DNA of 28,818 nucleotides, from the NCBI GenBank assembly GCA_937863205.1, contig CALMGA010000348.1, positions 1-28,818 on the forward strand, written 5' to 3'. The translations under genes were made by a program, and so were the position numbers. How positions within the stretch are numbered: the stretch's first letter is position 1; each line of letters begins with the position of its first letter. Positions 5,679-14,494 of this stretch are shown here, piece after piece. The notes below the pieces were generated by a model that was given only the letters and a program-made list of their open reading frames with translations, did no database searches and had not been told where the DNA came from. The DNA comes from an uncultured Beijerinckiaceae bacterium. Lineage in GTDB: Bacteria; Pseudomonadota; Alphaproteobacteria; Rhizobiales; Beijerinckiaceae.

Positions 5679-6206
5679 TCACAGCGAGCGGCGGCGCGGG
5701 CGGAGGCGGGGCGGCTGAGCGAGGCCGGCGAACTGCAGGCGGAGGGCGCCGAGGCCGGCGCTGACGTTGGTGCCGAGGCCGGTGGTGGTGGCGAGCGGCT
5801 GCAGCGTGATGGTGTTGCCGCTGCCGCCGATCAGCGCATCCAAGCCGATGCCGCGTCCCAGCGTGACGCCGACGCCCGAGCCGATGTAGTTGCCCTGCAG
5901 GTCGCCGGGCCCTGCCGTACCCAAAGCCAGCACCTGGTAGGTCAGGGTGCCCGACGTCAGGGTGCCGACGTCGAGGCCGAGCCGGCTGATGGTGCCGCTG
6001 TAGAACTGATCGGGTCCGCTGTTGGAGCGGAAGGTGCACGACACGGTCCGCGTCGAGGACACCACCGCGCCGGTTCCGCCGGCGATGTTGCAGCTGAGCT
6101 GCCCGGTGATGTCGGCGCGGGCGGCCGGCGCGGCCATCAGGCCGGTGAGACCCGCCCCTGCCAGAGCGGCGAGGAGACGGCTGGTTTTCACGTGTTCGCA
6201 ACGCAT
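5679..6206 (-). CDS. DUF992 periplasmic protein
   Basis: 175 residues. A signal peptide is visible at the N-terminus (hydrophobic LLAALAGAGLTGLMAAPAARA, likely cleaved near residue 32). The mature part has the DUF992 pattern: GQLSCNIAGGTGAVVSSTRT, VSCTFRS, FYSGTISRLGLDVG, GNYIGSGVGVTLGRGIG, ALIGGSGNTITLQPL and GLNVSAGLGALRL-like repeats. DUF992 is an alphaproteobacterial secreted beta-rich family of unknown role. GAGGAAAG precedes ATG 6206; a GTG at residue 6 is an alternative start. The arginine/proline-rich C-terminal tail (RLRPRRRSL) is unusual for the family. It is divergent from gtrA. Confidence 0.8.
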   Translation of the reverse strand: MRCEHVKTSRLLAALAGAGLTGLMAAPAARADITGQLSCNIAGGTGAVVSSTRTVSCTFRSNSGPDQFYSGTISRLGLDVGTLTSGTLTYQVLALGTAGPGDLQGNYIGSGVGVTLGRGIGLDALIGGSGNTITLQPLATTTGLGTNVSAGLGALRLQFAGLAQPPRLRPRRRSL

Positions 6207-6284
6207 CGGGTGCTTTCCTCTTTTGGGCCGCGCCGGAAACAGCGTAGAAGCCGAAACCCTTTCTCAACGGTTGGCGGCTTTTGC

Positions 6285-6725
6285 GTGGCTGATTCCCAGG
6301 ACATCCGGTGGTGGAGGGCGGAAAGATCGTTCGGTCGCCACGACGTTCTGGTCCGTCAGCTCGTTTCCTTCGTCAAGATCGGGCTCGCGGCGACGGCGGT
6401 GCACTACGCCGTTCTGGTCGGCACCGTTCAGCTGCTCGGCACCTCGCCCGTGCCCTCCGCCCTGCTCGGCTACTGCTGCGGCGGCTTTCTGTCCTACGCG
6501 CTGAACCGGCGCCATACCTTTCGCAGCGCGCGTCCGCATGGCGAAGCCGTCTGGCGCTTCGCCCTCGTCGCCGGCGTCGGCTTCGTTCTGACGTTCCTCT
6601 TGATGGGGCTCCTGGTCGACCGATGGCGGATCGCCTACCTCCTGGCCCAGGTCGCGACAACGGGCGTCGTGATGTTCTGGACCTTTGCCGCCAACCGCTT
6701 GTGGACCTTCGCCGGTCAAGCCTGA
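6285..6725 (+). CDS. GtrA-family membrane protein
   Basis: From GTG 6285 this is a 146-residue protein with four hydrophobic segments: VSFVKIGLAATAVHYAVLVG, ALLGYCCGGFLSYALNRRHTF, FALVAGVGFVLTFLLMGLLV, and AQVATTGVVMFWTFAANRLWTF. The FxxxG start, the NRRHTF turn and the closing NRLWTF are GtrA hallmarks. GtrA proteins are thought to flip or support polyprenyl-linked sugars for cell-surface glycans. An in-frame ATG at 6192 would overlap the divergent DUF992 gene, so the GTG start is preferred. No glycosyltransferase neighbour is present. Confidence 0.82.
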   Translation: MADSQDIRWWRAERSFGRHDVLVRQLVSFVKIGLAATAVHYAVLVGTVQLLGTSPVPSALLGYCCGGFLSYALNRRHTFRSARPHGEAVWRFALVAGVGFVLTFLLMGLLVDRWRIAYLLAQVATTGVVMFWTFAANRLWTFAGQA

Positions 6726-6745
6726 GCAGGCTTGCGAACGCCTGC
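6726..6745 (+). terminator. Hairpin immediately after gtrA
   Basis: GCAGGC-TTGCGAAC-GCCTGC begins right after the stop codon. No U-tract follows. Nearly the same 22-base sequence occurs just past the manC stop on the other strand (12813-12834). Confidence 0.4.
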
Positions 6746-6854
6746 CCAGGCTGGACGAGGGTACGCTTAACGTAGGGTTTACTCTGATCGCCGATGGTTC
6801 CGCCCGTCGGGACGCGTCATGCGTTCTCGCCGAACGGCCGATAATCGGGGCGCG

Positions 6855-8339
6855 ATGTTCTGTACAATTCTCATCGTCGATGACGATCCCGTTCAGCGTC
6901 GCCTCCTGGAGGCGACGGTGCGCCGCTTTGGTTACCAGGCCGAAACGGCGGAAAGCGGCGAGGCCGCCCTGCGCCGACTCGCCAGTCCCACCGAGGCGCC
7001 CATCGACCTGCTCGTCCTCGACCTGGTGATGCCCGATCTCGACGGCATGGCCGTGCTCACCCGCCTGCGCGACAAGGGTCAGAAGGTGCCAACCATCGTG
7101 CAAACGGCCCACGGCTCGATCGAAGCGGTGATTTCGGCGATGCGCGCGGGCGCCGTCGACTTCGTGGTCAAGCCGGTCGGCGCCGAGCGCCTGCAAACGT
7201 CGATCAAGAACGCCCTGCGGGTCGACGCGCTGGAAAGCGAAGTCCGCAGGTTGAACCGGCGGGCCGCCGGTACCCTGTCGTTGAAGGATCTGTCCGGCCG
7301 CTCGGGCGAGATGGAACGCGTCGCCCGCCTGGGCGAGCGCGCGGCCAAGTCCCACATCCCCGTGCTGCTCGAAGGAGAGTCGGGCGTCGGCAAGGAGCTG
7401 ATCGCGCGGGCGATCCAGGGCGCATCCGAGCGGCGCGGGCGAGCCTTTGTCACGGTCAACTGCGGCGCCCTGCCCGAGAACCTCGTCGAGTCGATCCTGT
7501 TCGGCCACGAGAAGGGCGCTTTCACCGGCGCCACGGAGAAGCACGCCGGCAAGTTCGTCGAGGCTCACGGCGGCACCCTGTTCCTCGACGAGGTGGGCGA
7601 GCTGCCGCTCGACACCCAGGTCAAGCTGCTGCGCGCCCTGCAAGAGGGCGAGGTCGACCCCGTCGGCGGCAAAAGGCCGGTCAAGGTCGACATCCGCCTG
7701 ATCTCGGCGACCAACCAGAACCTGATCGAGCTGGTCAAGCGCGGCCGCTTCCGCGAAGACCTGTTTTACCGCCTCAACGTGTTTCCCATCACGGTGCCGC
7801 CGTTGCGCGCCCGGCTCGATGATGTCGCCGACCTGACGCGCGGCTTCGTCGCCCGCTTCGCCGCCGAGGAAGGCAAGCGCATCCGTGGCGTTTCAGCCGA
7901 AGCGCTCGCGATGCTCTCGACCTACGGCTGGCCGGGCAACGTGCGCCAACTGGAGAACACCGTGTTTCGCGCGGTGGTGCTGGCCGATGGCGACGAGCTG
8001 ACGGTGGCCGACTTCCCTCAGGTCGCCGCGCAGGTCGTCGGCTTCGACGTCCGCATCCCGCCGATGAACAATTCTCCGCCACCGCCGGTCGAGCGCGAAG
8101 TCGTCCGGGTCGAGGTTCACGACCCCAATGTCCTCGCCCTGCTGGACGAGCGGCGCGAAGTGCGTCCCCTGGAGGTTCTCGAAGCGGACGCCATCCGCTT
8201 CGCGCTCAACCATTACCGGGGCCAGATGTCGACGATGGCGAGGCGTTTGGGCATCGGACGCTCGACGCTTTACCGCAAAATGAAGGAATACGGTCTATTC
8301 CAGGGTGAAGCGGCCGACGGCGGCGAGGAAGCCGCCTGA
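6855..8339 (+). CDS. Sigma-54-dependent response regulator (NtrC type)
   Basis: 494 residues in three domains. The receiver domain is residues 1-125: TILIVDDDP, phospho-acceptor Asp in [13 protein letters not shown], Lys in DFVVKPVG. The AAA+ sigma-54 activator domain is about 150-385: Walker A GESGVGKE, the sigma-54 contact loop GAFTGA, Walker [15 protein letters not shown], arginine-finger region [16 protein letters not shown]. The Fis-type HTH is at the C-terminus ([20 protein letters not shown]). It activates RpoN promoters when phosphorylated. The start [11 protein letters not shown] (6855) is preferred to an ATG 12 codons upstream. No sensor kinase is adjacent, so it is an orphan here. 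It has no CARF domain, so it is not RtcR. Confidence 0.93.
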   Translation: MFCTILIVDDDPVQRRLLEATVRRFGYQAETAESGEAALRRLASPTEAPIDLLVLDLVMPDLDGMAVLTRLRDKGQKVPTIVQTAHGSIEAVISAMRAGAVDFVVKPVGAERLQTSIKNALRVDALESEVRRLNRRAAGTLSLKDLSGRSGEMERVARLGERAAKSHIPVLLEGESGVGKELIARAIQGASERRGRAFVTVNCGALPENLVESILFGHEKGAFTGATEKHAGKFVEAHGGTLFLDEVGELPLDTQVKLLRALQEGEVDPVGGKRPVKVDIRLISATNQNLIELVKRGRFREDLFYRLNVFPITVPPLRARLDDVADLTRGFVARFAAEEGKRIRGVSAEALAMLSTYGWPGNVRQLENTVFRAVVLADGDELTVADFPQVAAQVVGFDVRIPPMNNSPPPPVEREVVRVEVHDPNVLALLDERREVRPLEVLEADAIRFALNHYRGQMSTMARRLGIGRSTLYRKMKEYGLFQGEAADGGEEAA

Positions 8340-8676
8340 ACCGTGGCGGCGGTTGGGTAACGAGGCGGCGGCATCGCCGCCGAACAAGCTTGGCAGCACC
8401 GCCGACCGGCACCCGCGCCGCAGCCGTGCAGGAACTCGGCTGCCGGGACTTGGCAGCCGGATCTGACGTCAGGCGCCGGTGCTGCTTGCCAGCGTGAGTC
8501 TTGCGTGGCTTTCGCCACACAGGCCTGCTTAGGCTATGCGGATGTCGGGTCGGGTCGATACCGTCCCGCTCGGCAATCGGGTAAGTTGCGAACGGGATGC
8601 GGCCGGCCGAGGCCGTGGCTCGACGGAAAGCGCGGAACGGTATCGGGGAGCGGGCAGCTCGGCTGTCTGGACGAGT
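8340..8676 (+). other. Intergenic region with a GC-rich hairpin
   Basis: A perfect 7-bp hairpin GGCGGCG-GCAT-CGCCGCC (8364-8381) lies 25 bases past the regulator stop and may end transcription, though no U-tract follows. The rest should carry the promoter of the L,D-transpeptidase gene. I see no further gene. Confidence 0.4.
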
Positions 8677-10836
8677 ATGCGCGTGCGTTGGTTTGCCATG
8701 AGCCGCCCGGTCCGTATCTGGACGGCCGCCCTTCTTCTCGGGTCCGGCGCGAGCGGCGCGTGGGCAACCGAGGACGATGACTTCTTCCGCAGCCTGGATC
8801 AGGCCGAGGCGCTTGCCGCCCTGACCGCGGCCGATCCGGTTCCGTCGCGGCCCGGCCGGCCGGCCGAGGATCCCAGACCGATCGTGCCGGTCAACCTTCC
8901 GCATCGCGCGGATCCGACGCCGGGCGTCGATCCCCAGCGGCTCGCGCCCTTCTTCGAGACAGACGAACGCTGGGACGCGTCGGAGGGAGGCACAACCGAT
9001 CCTCGACGCCTCGACCCGACCGGCTGGGCGCCGGATCACGCGCGGACAACCGGCGGGGCGCTCGCCGCGGTCGATCGCCTCAAGACACGCGACCTCCCCA
9101 CGCGCGACCTCCCCACGCGCGACCTCAAGGTCGGCGGCTCCGATCCCGAGCCGGACATCGGCGTGCAGCCGGAGGTGCGACCGGGTGACCGGCCGGTCGA
9201 CCCGCTCGACCGCATCCCGGCGCCGGCCGCGGTTTCGCCGCAGGCCGAGCCGCTGCCGCCTTTGAATGCCGCGCTGAAACGGGCGCTGGACAAGCGGGAC
9301 GCGGCCGATTTCAGGGGGACCGGCGCCGGGGAACGGCGCAAGGAACGCGCTGCCATCGCCTTCTTCTATGCGTCCCACGGCTTCGCTCCCATCTGGTCCA
9401 GGGACGGGCGACCGGTCGATGCGGTCGAAAGCCTCGTCGCCGCCCTTGCCCGGGCCGGCGACGATGCCTTAACGCTTCCTCCGCCGCCGGCAGGCGTGAC
9501 CGTCGGCGGAAGCCCCGACGAGATCGCCGCCGGTGAACTCGCGCTCACCGAGGCGGTGGTCGCCTATGCCCGTCAGGCGACCGGCTCGCGGGTCAACCCG
9601 CACGACGTCAGCCCGCTGATCGGCTCCCTGCCGCAGCTCGCCGATCCGGCGGAGGTCCTCGACAGGCTGGCCGGTGCCGGACGCGAGGCCGGCGCCAAGC
9701 TTCAGGAACTGAACCCGACGGAACCCCGCTACATCGCGCTGCGGGACAAGCTGATCGAACTGCGTCAGGCCCGCTCGGCGAGCGGCGCGGCGCCGATCCC
9801 GCCCGGCCCGGTCCTTCACGTCGGGATGCGCGACCGCCGGGTGCCGCTGCTGCGCGCACGTTTCCACCTCGGCCTCGGACCGCGCGCCGACGACCTCAAA
9901 TACGACTCCGAACTGGCCTCCGCCGTAGCCGACTTCCAGCGTGCCAGCGAGCTGCCGCCGTCCGGCGCCCTGACCGTCGCGACGGCGCTGGCGCTATCGG
10001 GGGGTCCGTCCACCAGGCTGGAAGGCGTGCTCCTCACCAACATGGAGATGTGGCGGTGGATGCCGCGCGACCTCGGCGCCAGCCGCATCGAGGTGAACGT
10101 GCCGGACTACATCGTCACCGTGTTCCACGACGGGCAGCCGGTCGACCGGCACCGCGTCGTCGTGGGCAAGCTCGACACGCCGACGCCGCTGTTCTCCAAC
10201 ACGATGAAGTATCTCATCGTGAACCCGTTCTGGAATGTGCCCCAGTCGATCATCAAGAAGGAGATGCTGCCCAAGTACCACGACCTGTCGTACCTCGACG
10301 GGCGCGGCTACAGCGTGAGCTACCGCGGCGGGGCGGCGACGGTTCGGCAGCTTCCCGGTCCGCGCAACGCGCTCGGGCGCATCAAATTCCTGTTTCCCAA
10401 CGATTACTCCGTCTACCTCCATGACACGCCCTCCAAGGCGTTGTTTTCCGCCGGCAAGCGCGCCTTCAGCCACGGCTGCGTGCGCGTGGACCAGCCCTTC
10501 TCCTTCGCGGAGACGGTGCTCAACACCGCCCTGCCCGATGGCGCGCGCCGGGTGTGGAGCGAGGACCGGCTCACCGACATGATCGGCGACAAGGAGCACT
10601 ACATCAACCTGCCCACGGGATTGCCGATCCACATCGCGTATTTCACGGCAACCGTCGACGGCGGCCGGGTGAAGCTGCGCGAGGATGTCTACGGCTATGC
10701 CCGCCAGGTCGCCCTCGCGTTGGGCCAGACAGCCGAGCCCGTTGCGGTGTCCGAGCGCAAGCCGAGGATCGTCGCCGAACGCGTGCATCGCCGCAGCGGC
10801 GAAACCCTGGTGGACGATGGCGCCGACCCGCGCTGA
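8677..10836 (+). CDS. L,D-transpeptidase, YcbB/LdtD type
   Basis: About 719 residues, periplasmic. The signal peptide is within RPVRIWTAALLLGSGASGAWA. A long low-complexity linker follows (residues about 30-200), including three tandem copies of TRDLP/TRDLK. The scaffold domain includes FFYASHGFAPIWSRDGRP. A peptidoglycan-binding domain follows (LHVGMRDRRVPLLRARFHLG, ADFQRASELPPSGALT). The YkuD catalytic domain has ILVNPFWNVP-type segments and the catalytic HDTPSKALFSAGKR followed by AFSHGCVRVDQP, with the nucleophile Cys in SHGC and the H-to-SHGCxR spacing of the family. It makes 3-3 cross-links in peptidoglycan. ATG 8677 and ATG 8698 are both possible starts; upstream in-frame sequence lacks protein character. 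The DUF882 peptidase follows by 130 bases. Confidence 0.92.
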   Translation: MRVRWFAMSRPVRIWTAALLLGSGASGAWATEDDDFFRSLDQAEALAALTAADPVPSRPGRPAEDPRPIVPVNLPHRADPTPGVDPQRLAPFFETDERWDASEGGTTDPRRLDPTGWAPDHARTTGGALAAVDRLKTRDLPTRDLPTRDLKVGGSDPEPDIGVQPEVRPGDRPVDPLDRIPAPAAVSPQAEPLPPLNAALKRALDKRDAADFRGTGAGERRKERAAIAFFYASHGFAPIWSRDGRPVDAVESLVAALARAGDDALTLPPPPAGVTVGGSPDEIAAGELALTEAVVAYARQATGSRVNPHDVSPLIGSLPQLADPAEVLDRLAGAGREAGAKLQELNPTEPRYIALRDKLIELRQARSASGAAPIPPGPVLHVGMRDRRVPLLRARFHLGLGPRADDLKYDSELASAVADFQRASELPPSGALTVATALALSGGPSTRLEGVLLTNMEMWRWMPRDLGASRIEVNVPDYIVTVFHDGQPVDRHRVVVGKLDTPTPLFSNTMKYLIVNPFWNVPQSIIKKEMLPKYHDLSYLDGRGYSVSYRGGAATVRQLPGPRNALGRIKFLFPNDYSVYLHDTPSKALFSAGKRAFSHGCVRVDQPFSFAETVLNTALPDGARRVWSEDRLTDMIGDKEHYINLPTGLPIHIAYFTATVDGGRVKLREDVYGYARQVALALGQTAEPVAVSERKPRIVAERVHRRSGETLVDDGADPR

Positions 10837-10899
10837 AATCGCCGGATCGGCTGTCACCCCAAAAACACAACGCGGCTTATTCGAGGTCGAGAGGGTCTG

Positions 10900-10921
10900 T
10901 TAACCATTGTGGGTAACCATT
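10900..10921 (+). promoter_or_regulatory. Direct repeat TAACCATT, possible CtrA-type site
   Basis: TTAACCATT (10900-10908) and GTAACCATT (10913-10921) repeat with a 13-base period, 46 bases before the next gene. TTAACCAT resembles a half-site of the alphaproteobacterial cell-cycle regulator CtrA, but the second TTAA of the full TTAA-N7-TTAA site is absent. Confidence 0.3.
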
Positions 10922-10966
10922 CACCCGCCCTAGAGGTGCAGGGGCGGCGCGGATGAGGATCACACC

Positions 10967-12472
10967 TTGCGACTTGTTGCTGTACGCCGGCTTGCCGAAT
11001 GCCGGTGGGTGCGCAGGCTCTACCTATCCCTCATGGCCGCCGCCGTGGTGTCCGCCGGATCGCTGATCGACGCATCCTCGACGCAGACCGCCGTCGCCAA
11101 CGGCGATACCCGCACCATTCATCTCTTCCACACCCACTCCGGCGAATCGATCGACGCCACCTACCGCGTCGATGGGCATTATGATCCGGCCGTGCTGCGG
11201 CAGCTCAACCACTTCCTGCGCGATTGGCGCAACAACGACGAAATCAACATGGATCCCCGGCTGTTCGACACGCTGTGGGAGGTGTACCGCACCGCCGGCG
11301 CCAACGAGCCGATCCAGGTCTACTCGGCCTACCGCTCGCCCGAAACCAACGCCATGCTGCGCCGCCGCTCGCGCGCGGTCGCCGAGCATTCCCAGCACAT
11401 GCTGGGCAAGGCGATGGATACCACCATCCCCGGCTTCCCCATGCACCGCATCCGCGAGATCGGGATGAAGCTGCAGCGCGGCGGCGTCGGCTGGTATCCG
11501 TCGGCGAACTTCGTTCACCTCGATGTCGGCGGCGGGCGCTCCTGGCCGCGGAGGCCCTACGACCAGCTCCCCAGTCTGTTCCCCGACGGCAAGACGGTGC
11601 ACATCGCCTCCAACGGGCAGGTATTGCCGGGGTACGAGGCGGCCCGCGCCGAGATCGCCGCCCGCGGCGGCGTCGACCTGCCGCCCTCGCAGGAATCGGG
11701 CGGCTTCTTCGCCTGGCTGTTCGGTGGTGGCGGCGGCAGCGGCGCGGCGCCCGAAGACGAGGAAGATCGTCGCGCCCCCGCGGCTCCGGCGGCCAAGGTC
11801 GCGGCGGCCCGGATCCCGGCGCCCGAGAGCAGGCCGGTGGCTCCGCAGGCCGCGCCCGCCGAAACAACGCTGGCCTACGCCGAGCGCCCTCCCGCGATCG
11901 CGCCGCTGCTGGATCAGGAGCAGATCGGCGGCCGGGCGGCAGCCGAGCCGGCAGGCCAGCAGGCGGAGGCTCCCGCTGCCGGCGCCGACGAACAGCCAGC
12001 CGTCGCCTTGCTCCCCCTTCCGCCGCGTCGCCCGCTCGAGCTTGTCGCCGCTGCCGAAATCCCGCTGCCGCCGGTGCGGCCCGATGCGCTCGGACGCCAG
12101 CTTGCAAGCTCGGCCGAGGAAACAACGGTTCGCAAATCCGAGCGCGGCCCCGTTCTGGCCTCCAACGACTCGAGCGCCCGACATCGGCCTCTGCCGGACC
12201 TGATCACCGGCGGCTCTCGCGACGGCCTGCCGAGCGGCAGCTTGGCCTTCAACGAAGCCGCCATGCCCGCCCCCGCCTCGTTGACGCCGGCTGCGCGGGG
12301 GATCACGCCTCGGCCGATCGGCCTGAGGGCAGCTCTGCGTGGTCAGGTGAGGGTCGCGGCGGACGAGGCGGCCGTGCCCTCCGGCGGCGCCGCGCCGGCG
12401 CTCGGTTTCGGCCCGCAGATGACCGGATTGCGCAAGGCCGCCCGACTCTTGACGATGAAGGCGGCTCTGTAG
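10967..12472 (+). CDS. DUF882 (YcbK-like, M15 family) peptidase with a long disordered tail
   Basis: 501 residues from a TTG start, supported by GAGGA 9 bases upstream. An N-terminal signal/anchor segment lies around residues 20-45 (LYLSLMAAAVVSAGSLIDAS). The DUF882 domain spans about 48-205: TIHLFHTHSGESIDATYRVD, INMDPRLFDTLWEVYR, YSAYRSPETNAMLRRRS, then the metal-binding H and D of SQHMLGKAMDTTIPG, and the second H of NFVHLDVGGGRSWPR. M15-type enzymes are zinc D,D- or L,D-carboxypeptidases/endopeptidases of peptidoglycan. Residues about 240-501 are Ala/Pro/Arg-rich low complexity with PLPPRRP-like motifs, probably periplasmic and disordered. Its position directly after an L,D-transpeptidase suggests a shared role in wall remodelling. 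Confidence 0.88.
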   Translation: MRLVAVRRLAECRWVRRLYLSLMAAAVVSAGSLIDASSTQTAVANGDTRTIHLFHTHSGESIDATYRVDGHYDPAVLRQLNHFLRDWRNNDEINMDPRLFDTLWEVYRTAGANEPIQVYSAYRSPETNAMLRRRSRAVAEHSQHMLGKAMDTTIPGFPMHRIREIGMKLQRGGVGWYPSANFVHLDVGGGRSWPRRPYDQLPSLFPDGKTVHIASNGQVLPGYEAARAEIAARGGVDLPPSQESGGFFAWLFGGGGGSGAAPEDEEDRRAPAAPAAKVAAARIPAPESRPVAPQAAPAETTLAYAERPPAIAPLLDQEQIGGRAAAEPAGQQAEAPAAGADEQPAVALLPLPPRRPLELVAAAEIPLPPVRPDALGRQLASSAEETTVRKSERGPVLASNDSSARHRPLPDLITGGSRDGLPSGSLAFNEAAMPAPASLTPAARGITPRPIGLRAALRGQVRVAADEAAVPSGGAAPALGFGPQMTGLRKAARLLTMKAAL

Positions 12473-12852
12473 CCGACGCCCATTTCCGCCAAGCAGGTTT
12501 CGCAAAAGTGCCCCGCGGCTTTGCGATCAAACCTGCGGCCTGTCAAAGAGCTAAGCGGATGAAGCGTTGGCCTGCCAACGCGAACCTGTTTAGGGCAGCC
12601 GGCCGGCAAGAACGGTTCCGCTCCCCTCTCGCCCCGTCCCGCAACACCCGACTCCGGTCGATGCCGGCCCGTCATCGTCGGCTCAGGCCCTTAAGCATCG
12701 AACCGCATCCGAACTTCGGACCGATGCTCCAATCAGCCTGGCTTGGCTCACGCCACGCTCAATTTCGCTGTTTTCCGCAGCGAAATCCAAGCTGACGCGA
12801 AGCCACGCCGTCAGCAGGCTTGCGAATGCCTGCCGAAGCTCATCGCGCTTCT
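12473..12852. repeat. Non-coding region with several palindromes
   Basis: This 380-base gap between converging genes carries four hairpins and no supported gene: GCGTTGGC-CT-GCCAACGC (12564-12581); AGCATCG...TCCGAA-C-TTCGGA...CGATGCT (12694-12728), related to the element after metW; ATTTCGCTG/CAGCGAAAT with a 7-base loop (12762-12786); and GCAGGC/GCCTGC (12814-12833), the twin of the hairpin after gtrA. They probably include terminators for both flanking genes and mobile-type REP sequences. Confidence 0.5.
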
Positions 12853-14304
12853 TCAGTGCCGGTTGTAGACGTCCTCGATGCGGATGATGTCGTCCTCGCC
12901 GAGGTAGGAGCCGGTCTGCACCTCGATCAGCTCGAGGTTGATCTTGCCGGGGTTGATCATGCGGTGCACCACGCCCATCGGCAGGTAGATCGACTCGTTC
13001 TCGTGCACCAGCACGATCTCGTTGCCGCGCGTCACCTCGGCTATGCCGGCCACCACCACCCAGTGCTCGGCCCGATGAAAGTGCTTCTGCAGGCTGAGCG
13101 CCGCGCCGGGCTTCACCACGATGCGTTTGACCTGGTAGCGCGCGCCGCTGTCGATCGATTGATAGTATCCCCACGGCCGGTACGAGCGCTTGTGCTCCAG
13201 CGCCTCGCGGCGGCCCTGGTGGCGCAGCTTCTCGACGAGTTGCTTGACCTTGTCGCCGTGCTCGTGGCCGACCACCAGCACCGCATCCTGCGTGGTCACC
13301 ACGATCACGTCGCTGACGCCGACCACGGCGGTGAGGTGATCGTCGGAGCGGATGTGGCAGTTCTTGGCGGCAAGGAAAGCGCCGTGGCCGCGCACCGAAT
13401 TGCCCTCTTCGTCGCGCTCGGACAGTTCCCAAACGGCCGCCCAGTTGCCGACGTCCGACCAGCCGATGTCGGCCGGCAGGACCGCCGCTCGGGTGGTGCG
13501 CTCCATCACGGCATAGTCGATCGACTTCTTGGTGGCGCGCCCGAAGCTCGCGGGGTCGAGCAGGGTGAAGTCGAGGTCCTGACGGGCGCCGGAGACGGCT
13601 TCCGTCGCCGCTTCCATCATCGCCGGCTCAAAGGCGGCGAGTTCTTCCCGCATGATGTCGGCGCGGAAGAAGAAGTTGCCGGAGTTCCAAAGGTAGCCTT
13701 CCGCAGCGTAGCGGGCGGCGGTGACGCGGTCTGGTTTCTCGACGAAGCCGTCAAGCCGCAGCACGGCGGGCTCGGGTGCACCCCGCTGCCCATCGCCGCG
13801 CTGGGCGTCGGCGGTGAGAACCAGCGCGGCTCCGGGCCGGATGTAGCCGTAGCCGGTGGCGGGGTGGTTGGGCTTGATGCCCAGCGTCACGATGTGGCCG
13901 TCCGCGGCGGCCGCTGCCGCCCGGCGGCACAGGGCGACGAAGCCTGCCCTGTTCTGCACCACATGATCGGCGGCGAGGACCGCCACCACCGTACCGGGGG
14001 CTTGGCGAGCCGCCAGCGCCGTCGCCACCGCGACCGCCGGCCCGGAATCGCGCGACTCGGGTTCGAGCACGATGTGCGCCTCGCGCCGCATCTTGAGAAG
14101 CTGCTCGCCGATCAGGAAGCGGTAGGCGTGATTGGAAATGACGATCGGCGTGTCGAAGGCGTCGTCGGCCAGCACGTCCATGGCCATCTGAAACGTCGAC
14201 TGCTCGCCGACCAGGGGAATGAACTGCTTGGGCAGGCTTTCGCGCGAGGCCGGCCAAACGCGCGTGCCGGACCCTCCGCACATGATGACGGGAAGGATCT
14301 TCAT
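12853..14304 (-). CDS. manC: Mannose-1-phosphate guanylyltransferase / mannose-6-phosphate isomerase
   Basis: 483 residues, the usual size of the bifunctional type II enzyme (ManC/AlgA/CpsB). The N-terminal nucleotidyltransferase has the activation loop MCGGSGTRVWPASRESLPKQ, followed by HAYRFLIGEQL and GDGHIVTLGIKP-type segments. The type II phosphomannose-isomerase motif is in RPWGYYQSIDSG. The C-terminal cupin contains GAALSLQKHFHRAEHWVVV (residues about 395-413) and NESIYLPMGVVHRMINPG. It produces GDP-mannose for surface polysaccharide or lipopolysaccharide. No other sugar genes are adjacent. ATG 14304 opens directly into the catalytic loop, so the start is firm. Confidence 0.95.
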   Translation of the reverse strand: MKILPVIMCGGSGTRVWPASRESLPKQFIPLVGEQSTFQMAMDVLADDAFDTPIVISNHAYRFLIGEQLLKMRREAHIVLEPESRDSGPAVAVATALAARQAPGTVVAVLAADHVVQNRAGFVALCRRAAAAAADGHIVTLGIKPNHPATGYGYIRPGAALVLTADAQRGDGQRGAPEPAVLRLDGFVEKPDRVTAARYAAEGYLWNSGNFFFRADIMREELAAFEPAMMEAATEAVSGARQDLDFTLLDPASFGRATKKSIDYAVMERTTRAAVLPADIGWSDVGNWAAVWELSERDEEGNSVRGHGAFLAAKNCHIRSDDHLTAVVGVSDVIVVTTQDAVLVVGHEHGDKVKQLVEKLRHQGRREALEHKRSYRPWGYYQSIDSGARYQVKRIVVKPGAALSLQKHFHRAEHWVVVAGIAEVTRGNEIVLVHENESIYLPMGVVHRMINPGKINLELIEVQTGSYLGEDDIIRIEDVYNRH

Positions 14305-14494
14305 CTCACATGCCTCTTCTCATCTGGACCTGGCATTCCCCCGGGAACCGGCCACAGCATGCGGGAAGCCTCGCTGCTGAAAGTTGAGGGTTCCCTGCTG
14401 CTTTTCGTGGCGTGTTGCATCGCTTCCCATCATACTAAACGGCGGCTGAGCGAACCCGGCCAAGCCTGCCGGAACCAAGCTTCGAGACGCGACC

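Noticed and set aside
6855..8339. Sigma-54 regulator as RtcR controlling the Ro60 locus
   Set aside because: Its N-terminal domain is a phosphorylation receiver, not CARF; it is more than 6 kb from rsr, and no -24/-12 promoter was seen before the array.
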